From the NCBI GenBank assembly GCA_964631255.1, contig CAZVWS010000005.1, positions 1 through 64,000 of the forward strand: DNA of 64,000 nt, in the 5' to 3' direction. Made by a program: the position numbers and the translations under genes. Positions 44,649 to 53,291 of this stretch are shown one piece after another. The notes below the pieces were generated by a model. The model was not told the origin of the DNA and searched no databases. It saw nothing but the letters and a program-made list of their open reading frames with translations. Source of the DNA: JBGZFC01 sp964631255. Lineage in GTDB: Bacteria > Bacteroidota > Bacteroidia > Bacteroidales > Dysgonomonadaceae. Within the stretch, counting starts at the first letter, position 1; every line of letters starts with the position of its first letter.

Positions 44649-46904
44649 TTATCTCCCTTGTTTGTCGGTCAAGAAAAACACAATTTTTCGGGCATTTACC
44701 AACTCTTCGTGCGTAATTCTGTATTTATTTATGCGCTTGCCGTCAATTTCAATTTTTTCAATGAAAATAGCTTCGTCGTTCGGCTTCACCGTTTCGATAA
44801 GTAACTCTCTTCCACCATAATATTTTGAATCCAGCTTCAATGTTGCTTTTTTAAAGGCGGGTGTCGTGAGTGTGTAGGAAGCATCGGTGGCATTGTCGGG
44901 GTAAAAACCCAACATAGCAAACACAGCCCAAGCCGACATAGTGCCTGTATCGTCGTTTCCGGGCAAACCGGCAGGTTTGTTGGAGAAATATTTGTTCAAC
45001 AAATCGGACACAATCTTTTGCGTGCGCCATGCTTCGCCATCTATGTAGCTGAATAGATACGGATATGCAATATTGGGTTCGTTGGTAGGATCGTAATGCC
45101 CATTATCGAAAATAGATTGTAAATTTTCTACGAATTTCTTTTTTCCACCCATCAACCGCATCAGTCCCGCCACATCGTGCGGCACCATAAAGGTATAATT
45201 GTATGCACTTCCCTCGTGAAAACCCGGCACGGGTTCAAAGTTTTCGCCTTGTTTGGGATTGAAAGGTGCGTAGAATGAGCCATCGGGCAAAAGTGGGCGA
45301 AAAGTTTGGTGATTTTTATCGAAATACCTACTATAACCACGCGATTGTTTTCGGAATCGCTCGGCATCTTGTTTCTTACCCAGAGCATCAGCCAGTCTCG
45401 ACAAAGCGGCATCGGCAATAAAATACTCGAGCGCGTGCGAAACCGAATTGTCGTATTTTTCCCGCAACGGAATAAAACCCAAATTCAGATAATCGTCGTT
45501 GTCGGGACGGAGCTTATTATCTGCTCCTTTGGTTGTTGCCGATTTGTACATAGCCTGATAAGCACTTTCTATATCGAAATCGCGCAACCCTTTTTGCCAC
45601 GTATCCACTATAACCGGAATTGCCGGGTCGCCCTCCATGGTAAGTGTTTCTCTGCCGTAAAGTTCCCATTTGGGCAACCAACCGCTCTCCCGATACATAG
45701 CAACCATGGAGCGCACCATATCCAATTGCCGTTCCGGACTAAGTAAAGTAAGCAGTTGATGTACATTGCGATAAGTATCCCACAACGAAAAAACCGTGTA
45801 ACGGGTATTGTCCGTTTGCAAAGTGCGTCCGCTCTCCATAGTCGGGTATTCGCCGTTGGCATCGTTGAGGATATTGGGGTGTATCATGGTGTGATAAAGA
45901 GCGGTGTAAAACACGGTTCGCTGGTCGGCAGTACCTCCGTCGATACGAACTTTTGACAACTCATTTTCCCAACTATCGCGCGCTTGGGCCTTTATTTTAT
46001 TGAATTGAAAACCTTGTTGTTCGGCATCCAGGTTGAAGCGCGCATTTTCTGTGCTCACAAACGAAACTCCAATCTGCACCTCCACCGTATCCGTTTGCTC
46101 CAGATGATAAGAAAAATATGCGCCAATCTCGTCGCCTGCTATATCGCGGCTGTAATCGGTATAGATTTTGTATTTCCCGCTATGAACATCCCATTCGGCT
46201 TCGATGCCTTGCATCTGTTTTTGTTTTTTCCAATAGCCGCTCGATTTGGGCTGTTTACTTACTCGCATTACGAAATAGATTGGGAAAACCGCTTGCGGAT
46301 TGTAGCAAAACGTACCCAACAGCTTCATGCCTTCTATCTCCGTTTCGCTAACACGTTTCATCCAAGCGCCGGATTCGTTGGTAAGTCCCTCGCCCAAATT
46401 CATCAAAATATTTGCTTGCCCTTTGGGAAATGTGAAACGAGCAATAGCAGTTCGCAAGGTTGCCGACACTTCGGTTTTGATGCCATATTTCGTAAGCAAA
46501 TTGGAGTAAAAACCGGGTACGGCTTTTTCGTCGGAATACGTGCTGCCATAATCTCGGTAATCTACTTGCAACTCGCCCGATGTGGGCATCAACAACAGCG
46601 AACCCAAATCGGGGCAACCCACGCCACTCAAATTGACGTGCGAAAAACCGGTAAAATATTTGTTGTCTGCCGAATAGGGCGTTGACCACCATTGTCTGTC
46701 TTTGTCGAACCGATTCAAATCAGAGCCCATCACATTGAAGGGAGAAACCGACATCATTCCGTAAGGCAAAACCGCTCCCGGATTGGTTGTACCGTAATTG
46801 GATGTACCGATGAAGGGATTTACCAAATCGGTAAAATTTCGGGCGAAAGTCAATGGCTGAATTGCCAAAAAGGCGATTAGGGTTATGATTTTGGAAGCTT
46901 GCAT
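44649..46904 (-). CDS. GH92 family alpha-mannosidase
   Basis: An exported 751-residue glycosidase of family GH92, calcium-dependent exo-alpha-mannosidases that trim N-glycans and yeast mannan. It has a signal peptide (MQASKIITLIAFLAIQPLTFA) and an N-terminal beta domain starting VNPFIGTSNYGTTNPGAVLP. The catalytic helical barrel has FSLWDTYRNVHQLLTLL, GWLPKWELYGRETLTMEGDPA, YPYLFSYIDGEAWRTQ and PGNDDTGTMSAWAVFAMLGF. It lies 34 bp after the sialidase gene on the same strand, so the two form an operon. The linkage specificity is not readable. Confidence 0.93.
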   Translation of the reverse strand: MQASKIITLIAFLAIQPLTFARNFTDLVNPFIGTSNYGTTNPGAVLPYGMMSVSPFNVMGSDLNRFDKDRQWWSTPYSADNKYFTGFSHVNLSGVGCPDLGSLLLMPTSGELQVDYRDYGSTYSDEKAVPGFYSNLLTKYGIKTEVSATLRTAIARFTFPKGQANILMNLGEGLTNESGAWMKRVSETEIEGMKLLGTFCYNPQAVFPIYFVMRVSKQPKSSGYWKKQKQMQGIEAEWDVHSGKYKIYTDYSRDIAGDEIGAYFSYHLEQTDTVEVQIGVSFVSTENARFNLDAEQQGFQFNKIKAQARDSWENELSKVRIDGGTADQRTVFYTALYHTMIHPNILNDANGEYPTMESGRTLQTDNTRYTVFSLWDTYRNVHQLLTLLSPERQLDMVRSMVAMYRESGWLPKWELYGRETLTMEGDPAIPVIVDTWQKGLRDFDIESAYQAMYKSATTKGADNKLRPDNDDYLNLGFIPLREKYDNSVSHALEYFIADAALSRLADALGKKQDAERFRKQSRGYSRYFDKNHQTFRPLLPDGSFYAPFNPKQGENFEPVPGFHEGSAYNYTFMVPHDVAGLMRLMGGKKKFVENLQSIFDNGHYDPTNEPNIAYPYLFSYIDGEAWRTQKIVSDLLNKYFSNKPAGLPGNDDTGTMSAWAVFAMLGFYPDNATDASYTLTTPAFKKATLKLDSKYYGGRELLIETVKPNDEAIFIEKIEIDGKRINKYRITHEELVNARKIVFFLTDKQGR

Positions 46905-46938
46905 ATTTCTGTTTTTTGGGTGAATGGTTGAATTAAAA

Positions 46939-48561
46939 CTATTTTCTTTTTTTTGTCGATGAATATCTATCTGTGTTGTTAGTCAGCCAGTCGAGGGAGA
47001 AATTGACGAAATAGAGCGATGTGTTTTCTATCTCTTTTTCAAAAAAGACACCGATAGTTCCGTCAGGCAAAATGGTTGCCGATGAATAAGCCGAAGCCGT
47101 GGGACAGATTGATTTTTTTACCGGCCACGTCTTTCCTTCATCGTAACTGAGAAAGACGGACACATTTCTTCTCTCGCTTCTGTCGTTGGCAATGGTGTGT
47201 AGCAGTCTGTTTTTGTTATATCCATCCAAAACGGATGTGTATCTGATAATTTCGCCATTGCAAGCCGGTTCTATCAAATCGCTCCACGATTGATGCGCAC
47301 TCCAGGTAATGCCGTCATCTTTAGAGACAGTATAAATGCGCTCTCCCTTGTGTTTGTTGCGGATGCTCATCAAAATATCGCCATTGTTCAGCTCCACCAC
47401 TTTGGCTTCGTCTCCTCCGGAGAATGCTTTTTGCGACACGTTCCACGTATTTCCGTCGTCATCCGAATAATAAAGGTAGTTATTCAAAACATGCTCCGCA
47501 TTTTCTCTGACAGCAGCAACAAACATAATGCGTCCACTTTTTGTTTGAATACCTCTGCCGGCAGCACAAAACGATGCGCGCCAATTTCTCCGTTCCAAAT
47601 CGGAGCATTCGCTACCAAACAACTGGGGCGTAATATCGTGCGGCAAAGACCAACTGATGCCGTTGTCTTCACTTTGACTTATGTAAGTACGAATGGGATT
47701 TTGCGGCGTAGAGCCCCACAAACCGGGATCTCCGACAAATATGGCAATAATTTTTCCCGAAGCGGTTACTACCATTGCTGCATCGCCAAAACCTTGGTTT
47801 CGTCCCAAACCCTTGGCAATGGTTACCGGTTGGCTCCAATTTTTCCCGCCGTCGGTGCTGCGAATAGATACCACATCGATATCTTCGGGCAAATCTATCT
47901 CGTTAAATTTTCTTTTGTCAGCCAAAACCACCAACGAATTGTCGGCAGCGGTAACGATGGCGGGAATGCGATAATTTCGTGAGCCATGGTCGCCGGGAGA
48001 AAACAGCGGTTTGTATGCCAACAGAATTTGGCGGTAGCCGACAGTCTGATTGGGTATCGTTATTTTATGTCCGTCGGACAAGGAAATCGATTCAAAGATG
48101 GCACCTACAAAATTACCCTCGGTGGCTGTTTCTGCAATATCTGCTGTTATCCACAAAAAATTTGGTCCCGATTGCAACTGATTGCCTTTTATGGTGTAAA
48201 TTTCGCCATTGCGTTGGGGAATAAATTCGGTTATCAGATTGTTTTTTTGAACGTTACGCCCATCAAATTCTCCGAGTGAACGGGTTGCAAAAACACGCAC
48301 TTTCTTCAAATCGCGAGCAGGATTATTACCCGTTAGCCTTATTTGGTATTCTATTATTTGCTTCGTTTGATTGCTTTCGCTATCTATTTTCAGTCGGTAA
48401 AGCACTTCATTCCGATTGCCCATTCCGGTAAAATGGTCGTTGGCAAAAGTTTCCATTTTCAATGGATAGTTTTTGATATTTTGACTTTGCAAAGGATTGC
48501 AAAAAACAAACGCCAATACAAATAAAACAAGCAATAATGCTGTTCCCCTATCTTTCACCAT
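46939..48561 (-). CDS. Exo-sialidase, GH33 family
   Basis: A 540-residue secreted neuraminidase. A signal peptide ends near NPLQSQ, then an N-terminal beta-sandwich of the kind found before Bacteroidota sialidases (about 25-185). The six-blade propeller has the YRIP motif with the first catalytic Arg, LADKR, and five Asp boxes: STDGGKNW, SEDNGISW, SDDDGNTW, SKDDGITW, SYDEGKTW. The expected Glu (PACNGEI) and Tyr (SAYSS) regions are present. It releases terminal sialic acids; the GH92 enzyme encoded next would act on exposed mannose. No nan catabolic genes are nearby. Confidence 0.93.
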   Translation of the reverse strand: MVKDRGTALLLVLFVLAFVFCNPLQSQNIKNYPLKMETFANDHFTGMGNRNEVLYRLKIDSESNQTKQIIEYQIRLTGNNPARDLKKVRVFATRSLGEFDGRNVQKNNLITEFIPQRNGEIYTIKGNQLQSGPNFLWITADIAETATEGNFVGAIFESISLSDGHKITIPNQTVGYRQILLAYKPLFSPGDHGSRNYRIPAIVTAADNSLVVLADKRKFNEIDLPEDIDVVSIRSTDGGKNWSQPVTIAKGLGRNQGFGDAAMVVTASGKIIAIFVGDPGLWGSTPQNPIRTYISQSEDNGISWSLPHDITPQLFGSECSDLERRNWRASFCAAGRGIQTKSGRIMFVAAVRENAEHVLNNYLYYSDDDGNTWNVSQKAFSGGDEAKVVELNNGDILMSIRNKHKGERIYTVSKDDGITWSAHQSWSDLIEPACNGEIIRYTSVLDGYNKNRLLHTIANDRSERRNVSVFLSYDEGKTWPVKKSICPTASAYSSATILPDGTIGVFFEKEIENTSLYFVNFSLDWLTNNTDRYSSTKKRK

Positions 48562-48671
48562 AATTATTTGATATTTTTTTGTTGATTATTTATAAAAAAC
48601 GAAACGGCATTTTCCTAATTGCGGATACAACGGCATTTTGTCGGTGATAAACAAGGAAAAGTGCTGCTCCA

Positions 48672-48679
48672 CAAAGATA
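48672..48679 (-). promoter_or_regulatory. -7 promoter element of the sialidase-GH92 operon
   Basis: The minus strand reads TATCTTTG, a perfect TAnnTTTG match about 110 bp upstream of the sialidase start. This gives a leader of about 100 nt. Confidence 0.5.
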
Positions 48680-48807
48680 AAGAAAAAAAACATTGTTTAA
48701 CGAAAAAGATGCAGATTAAATCACTGCATTAACTACCTTTACACCATCTATTTGGTAGCATATCCAACAGTCAAAATATAATTAATCAATCATAAAAAAA
48801 CAACGCT

Positions 48808-49962
48808 ATGAAAAAAATTATTTTAACTCTCGCGCTATCTGCCTTCGCGCTGTTTCTTTGCCACGCACAGCAGCAAACTTTGGTAGAAAACACTTGGTAT
48901 GTTTCCGAATTGAATATCGATGGAGTGGTTCATTATCCGCCGTATAATAACGAAATAAACGGTGTAGAATTGCAAATTATGCAAGAGAACCAAGAAGGTT
49001 GCTACACCTTCGGCACCAATATATGTCACGGCATGTATTGCTCCTCCTGCAACATAACAGATACCCAGTTTACATTAGGCGATATTGTAATCACGACAAT
49101 GGAATATTGCGAAAACGAGGACAATATTGCATTCTCCGGCTTATACGAATCGCATTTCACTACACACAGTGCCGGCGAGCCTTTTCATTATACAATTGAG
49201 GCAAACGGCGACATGCAAACACTAACCATTACAAACAAATTGGGCAACACGATTACATACAACAACCAACCATCTGACCTAAGCCACCAACAAGTTTTGG
49301 TTAATAACACTTGGTATTTGACCGAATTGAATATCGATGGCGTGGTGCATCCTACACCAACTAACGACGAAGTAAACGAAGTAGTATTAAATATAACAAA
49401 AATCGAAAATCAAGGCATCAATAATTATCAATTCACAACAAATATTTGCCACTTACTTTTTTGCAACACTCGCAGTATAACAGGTAACCAAATTATGTTT
49501 GAAGATATGACAGCTACTACCTTGGACAACTGCATGAATCAAGATAATATAGCGTTTGGCGGTCAATACACCTCTTTCTATATGATTTCCGGCACGGAAA
49601 CCGCCTTTAGCTATTCCATCGATTCGAAACAAGCGAGTGTTACCATGCTGACGATAACCAACAAATATGGCAATACGGCAAAATACACCAACCAAACATT
49701 ATCTACCAATGAAATTCCGGGACAACAGATGGGTATTTATCCCAACCCGGTTTCTAACACCATGACCATTCGCACGGCAGAAAACAACGAAGATATACAA
49801 GTAAAAATATTTAACCTGCAAGGGCAATTAATGATGGATATGGCAGGAAACAACGAAAAAAGAGAATTTGACTTGTCGAAACTAAAAACCGGCACATATT
49901 TCGTTTTCGTATCCAACAAATCGGGGAAATCGCTTTTTTCTGACAAGATAATCAAGAAATAA
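48808..49962 (+). CDS. Secreted two-repeat protein with type IX sorting domain
   Basis: A 384-residue protein with a signal peptide ending CHAQQ. Two repeats of about 130 residues follow, at about 22-150 and 163-295. Both start with NTWY-x2-ELNIDGVVH, contain a TNICH...C pair and DNIAF, and end with LTITNKxGNT. The last 75 residues are a type IX C-terminal sorting domain (IYPNPVSNTMTIR to LKTGTYFVFVSNKSGKSLFSDKIIKK). It should be exported through the SprA pathway and attached to or released from the surface. The repeat fold and function are unknown. A near-consensus -7 (TACCTTTA) is at 48734-48741. Confidence 0.85.
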   Translation: MKKIILTLALSAFALFLCHAQQQTLVENTWYVSELNIDGVVHYPPYNNEINGVELQIMQENQEGCYTFGTNICHGMYCSSCNITDTQFTLGDIVITTMEYCENEDNIAFSGLYESHFTTHSAGEPFHYTIEANGDMQTLTITNKLGNTITYNNQPSDLSHQQVLVNNTWYLTELNIDGVVHPTPTNDEVNEVVLNITKIENQGINNYQFTTNICHLLFCNTRSITGNQIMFEDMTATTLDNCMNQDNIAFGGQYTSFYMISGTETAFSYSIDSKQASVTMLTITNKYGNTAKYTNQTLSTNEIPGQQMGIYPNPVSNTMTIRTAENNEDIQVKIFNLQGQLMMDMAGNNEKREFDLSKLKTGTYFVFVSNKSGKSLFSDKIIKK

Positions 49963-49992
49963 AACTATTTCTGCTCCATATAGCAAGTATGC

Positions 49993-50029
49993 AAAAAAGC
50001 AGATTTCTCGTGTAGGAATCTGCTTTTTT
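49993..50029. terminator. Bidirectional intrinsic terminator
   Basis: AAAAAAGCAGATT (49993-50005) pairs with AATCTGCTTTTTT (50017-50029), with an 11-base loop. It sits between the convergent cargo-protein gene and yjjG-like gene, with a T-tract on either strand. Confidence 0.88.
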
Positions 50030-50066
50030 TGTTTAACGAACCGATGTACTATCGTTCCTGCAATTT

Positions 50067-50759
50067 TTACAAAATATTTTTTATTTCGTCTAAGGTAGCA
50101 ACGGTAAACGTGGGTTCAAAATCGCGAGACTGTTGCCCTTCGGGATTGAACCAAATTTGGTCTATTCGGCTGTTGTAAGCACCCACTATATCCGCATCCC
50201 AGCTATCGCCAATCATCAGCGTTTGGTCTCGTCGTGAGTTGGTATTTTTTAGGGCGTAGGTAAAAATATCGGGATGTGGTTTGTTGATTTTCGCATCTTC
50301 CGACAAGATTATTTTCTCAAAATAAGGCCTGAGCCCCGAGTTTTCTATTTTCTTGTATTGCACCTCGGTAAAACCGTTTGATAGAATATGCATCCGATAG
50401 TTTGGTTGCAAATATTCCAATAACGGGATGGTGCCGTCTATGAGTTTTGTTTTGGTGGTGGTTCTCTCCAAAAAATCGTCGCTCACGGCTTTGGCATAAT
50501 CGGCATCGTCCACCCCGAAACGACGAATTGGCACCAAAAACCGTTCAACAATGAGTTCCTCTTTTTTTATAGCACCTTGGCGATAAAGTGCCCACAGGTG
50601 GTTGTTGGAAGGCATATAAATGTTGTAATAATCGTCGAAAGTGGGGTAAAATCGGTCGTATTTGTAATCGATATAAATCTCTTGCAAACACTCTTTCCCA
50701 TTCCGGTGGATGTCCCAAAGTGTATCGTCGAGGTCGATAAAAAGATTTTTGTATGCCAT
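50067..50759 (-). CDS. YjjG family HAD pyrimidine nucleotidase
   Basis: A 230-residue HAD-superfamily phosphatase of the YjjG type, which dephosphorylates non-canonical pyrimidine nucleotides. Motif I is FIDLDDTLWD at the N-terminus, motif II ILSNGF, motif III the Lys of INKPHPDIF and motif IV IGDSWDADIVGA. I chose the ATG at 50759 (MAYKNLFIDLDDTLW). The open frame continues to 50807 but that part overlaps a strong terminator hairpin. Confidence 0.88.
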   Translation of the reverse strand: MAYKNLFIDLDDTLWDIHRNGKECLQEIYIDYKYDRFYPTFDDYYNIYMPSNNHLWALYRQGAIKKEELIVERFLVPIRRFGVDDADYAKAVSDDFLERTTTKTKLIDGTIPLLEYLQPNYRMHILSNGFTEVQYKKIENSGLRPYFEKIILSEDAKINKPHPDIFTYALKNTNSRRDQTLMIGDSWDADIVGAYNSRIDQIWFNPEGQQSRDFEPTFTVATLDEIKNIL

Positions 50760-50765
50760 GGATAT

Positions 50766-50817
50766 AAAAAAACAAACTCTCAAAAAAACACTTTTGGCAA
50801 AGTGCAAATTTTGAGAG
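50766..50817 (-). terminator. Intrinsic terminator after the coiled-coil lipoprotein gene
   Basis: Nested stems: CTCTCAAAA (50777-50785) with TTTTGAGAG (50809-50817), and CACTTT (50789-50794) with AAAGTG (50799-50804). On the minus strand a T-rich tract follows. Confidence 0.8.
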
Positions 50818-50847
50818 ATTGTTAAAAACTAATTATTAAAAAAACAA

Positions 50848-51711
50848 TTATTGCACTTCGATAATCAAGTATTTTGTCAAGCTCCAAAAGCGTTGTGTAT
50901 CTGTAATTTGGAACGTCAGATTTTTATCGTTGCCTTTCACGAATTCGTAAGTTCCTTCGGGGTGCGTGGACCAAAGTTTGGCTTTGGGCGCATACAGAGG
51001 GATTTGCGTGGTTTGGCGAATATCAATTTGCAAGAAATACTCTTTGTTGAAAGTATCTTTCATCACTTTTGTAGATTGCAAAAAGCCTCCCGAAAGTATT
51101 TTTTGTTCTTTCAACTCGCCCGATGTGCCAAATACATAATAGGCAGTATGCAGAGAGCGGTCTTGCTCTTTGATGGTGGTTGATTGGTCTTCGGCAACTT
51201 GCGCCAAATCGGTAATATCGGATGATAATTGGGCGATGGTTTGGTCGCGACGCGACAGTTCGTCCTGCAACACCACGATGCGTTGTGAGCTTTCTTGCAT
51301 CTCTTTGTTCAGCCGTTCTATGGTATTTTGCAACGCTGCCACTTGTTTGTTGCTACCGGCATATTTTTTGTTTAGTTCTGCCAATTGGGCTTTGTTTTTC
51401 TGCAAAATTTCTTGAATCATGCGGAAATTATCATTTACGCGTGCTTTGGTGCTTTGGCTCATTTCGCCACCTTTTGCCGATTGAGTCGAAATATATTTTT
51501 CGGCTTCTCTTATTCTGTCAAAATTTTGTTCCACTTCGCTGATTACAGCCATCATTTCCATTGCTTCTGCATCGGTTGATTGTGATGCATTTAATAAAGA
51601 GTCGCGCTCAGATTGTAATCTTTTGAACTCGTCCGATTCGCGGATTTTTTTCTCGTTTACACAGGAGAACATTACTCCCAGTCCCAGAAATAGAATGAAT
51701 ACTTTTTTCAT
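50848..51711 (-). CDS. Coiled-coil lipoprotein, function unknown
   Basis: A 287-residue protein with a lipoprotein signal (MKKVFILFLGLGVMFSCVN, Cys at 17). A long helical region at about 25-190 is rich in Gln, Glu, Lys and heptad-like leucines and should form a coiled coil. A C-terminal beta domain of about 90 residues follows (HTAYYVFGTSGELKEQKIL to KYLIIEVQ). I recall similar proteins in other Bacteroidales but know no function. It ends at a strong terminator, so it may be a single-gene unit. Confidence 0.75.
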   Translation of the reverse strand: MKKVFILFLGLGVMFSCVNEKKIRESDEFKRLQSERDSLLNASQSTDAEAMEMMAVISEVEQNFDRIREAEKYISTQSAKGGEMSQSTKARVNDNFRMIQEILQKNKAQLAELNKKYAGSNKQVAALQNTIERLNKEMQESSQRIVVLQDELSRRDQTIAQLSSDITDLAQVAEDQSTTIKEQDRSLHTAYYVFGTSGELKEQKILSGGFLQSTKVMKDTFNKEYFLQIDIRQTTQIPLYAPKAKLWSTHPEGTYEFVKGNDKNLTFQITDTQRFWSLTKYLIIEVQ

Positions 51712-51822
51712 AATCTTTATAATTTTGTTATTTTAAAAAACGATTATACTCGTAAATAGTGTATTTTGGTTGTTAATTAATTATTAATCTACTGTTTTTT
51801 ATTCTACAAACAGAAAAAGCCG

Positions 51823-52506
51823 TTACTGTCTGGCATTGCCTTTCCCGGCAACTACAATTACAAACTCGCCTTTGGGCTCTTTTTCTTTGAAGTGTGCCGC
51901 CAACTCTTCTATGGTTCCGTTGATAGTTTCGGCATACATTTTCGAAATTTCGCGCGAAACCGATGCTTCCCTGTCTGCTCCCAAAAATTCGCCTAATTGC
52001 ACCAATGTTTTCACAACCCGGTATGGCGATTCATAAAAAATGAGGGTGCGGGTCTCTTCCGAAATCTCTTTCAGACGGGTGAGTCTTCCTTTTTTCTGTG
52101 GCAAAAAGCCCTCGAAACAAAATCTGTCGGCAGGCAAACCGGACATAACCAAAGCCGGCACAAATGCCGTTGCACCGGGCAAACATTCCACCTCAATCCC
52201 GGCTTGTACGCAAGCTCTGACCAACAGAAATCCGGGGTCAGAAATAGCAGGCGTGCCGGCGTCCGAAATCAGGGCAATGGTTTCGCCGGCTTGCAAACGC
52301 TCTACAAGACTACCTACCGTATTGTGTTCGTTGAACTTGTGGTGCGATTGCATACGGGTTTCAATTTCGTAGTGTTTGAGCAAAAAGCCGCTCGTGCGGG
52401 TATCTTCCGCAAGGATTATATCACTTTTTTTCAGCACGTTGATCGCTCTCAACGTGATATCTTCCAAATTTCCGATTGGAGTAGGCACAACATATAATTT
52501 TCCCAT
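51823..52506 (-). CDS. rsmI: 16S rRNA (cytidine1402-2'-O)-methyltransferase RsmI
   Basis: A 227-residue tetrapyrrole-methylase-fold enzyme that 2'-O-methylates C1402, the base that RsmH (17921) also modifies. Family blocks are LYVVPTPIGNLEDITLRA, AEDTRTSGFLLKHY, ALISDAGTPAISDPGFLLV, LPGATAFVPALVMSGLP and FYESPYRVVKTL. It lacks the short C-terminal domain of E. coli RsmI (286 residues), as many Bacteroidota forms do. Confidence 0.95.
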   Translation of the reverse strand: MGKLYVVPTPIGNLEDITLRAINVLKKSDIILAEDTRTSGFLLKHYEIETRMQSHHKFNEHNTVGSLVERLQAGETIALISDAGTPAISDPGFLLVRACVQAGIEVECLPGATAFVPALVMSGLPADRFCFEGFLPQKKGRLTRLKEISEETRTLIFYESPYRVVKTLVQLGEFLGADREASVSREISKMYAETINGTIEELAAHFKEKEPKGEFVIVVAGKGNARQ

Positions 52507-52530
52507 AACAAAACGGTTTTTATTGCTGCC

Positions 52531-53214
52531 TTACTCGAATCCGTTTTTGATAACCAATAGAAAATCTTCCACAATTTTGTCTTCAAAATTCCACGACGTA
52601 TGCTCTCTCAAATATTGCTCGGCATCCTGAAAATTTTCAAATGCATTCAGTTTCAACATCATAACATTCATTTCGTTTCTGTCGTTATGGAACAACTCGC
52701 GTTGAAACAAAAATCGGTCGTTAAGACTCAAACTTTTTTTGGATAATAAATTGGAAGTAGGTGGATTTTTGATGTCGTTTACAGACCAAATTTCCGGTAG
52801 CTCGTCTTGAGGCAAATCTTCTGTTTGGATATCTTCTTCGGAACTCTCTTTGGCTCGTGGATTTACATATTCGGGTAGCGAAATGCCTTGGGCATGAATA
52901 TTTCCGGCAGGCTGCACGTACGCTGTTTCGGGCGCTTGCTCAGGAATTTCGTCGGCAGATTCGTTGTCAGGCAAATTGATTGACTTCTCATTTTCCGAAA
53001 GAAGAACAACCAGTTTTTCCATCTGCTTTTTCATCTCCTCCACGTGCAAAAACTCCAATTCGTGCAAAAGGCGCATTATCTCTTGCGTTTGACGGAATGA
53101 TTGACGAAAAAAATGAAAAGAAAAAGAATCGGTCGTTTTGATTCGAGATATATTGGTTTCTAAATCTTTCAAATTAGAAAGCAATAGGTCTATATTTTCA
53201 CTTTTTGTTTCCAT
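52531..53214 (-). CDS. Conserved hypothetical protein next to a RecD-like helicase
   Basis: A soluble 227-residue protein. The N-terminal third is helical (METKSENIDLLLSNLKDLET), the middle is acidic and Pro/Glu-rich and probably disordered, and the C-terminal third has a helical block SLNDRFLFQRELFHNDRNEM followed by FQDAEQYLREHTSW. I recall similar C-terminal blocks in Bacteroidales proteins of unknown function. The ATG at 53214 is chosen over 53238. The gene lies 24 bp before rsmI and 77 bp after the helicase gene, all on the minus strand. Confidence 0.65.
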   Translation of the reverse strand: METKSENIDLLLSNLKDLETNISRIKTTDSFSFHFFRQSFRQTQEIMRLLHELEFLHVEEMKKQMEKLVVLLSENEKSINLPDNESADEIPEQAPETAYVQPAGNIHAQGISLPEYVNPRAKESSEEDIQTEDLPQDELPEIWSVNDIKNPPTSNLLSKKSLSLNDRFLFQRELFHNDRNEMNVMMLKLNAFENFQDAEQYLREHTSWNFEDKIVEDFLLVIKNGFE

Positions 53215-53291
53215 ACCAAAGTGTGTTAAGATACACATATTGTGGCTGTTTGCTATAAAAACACCCCCAATTGAGTTTACAAATGTAATAA

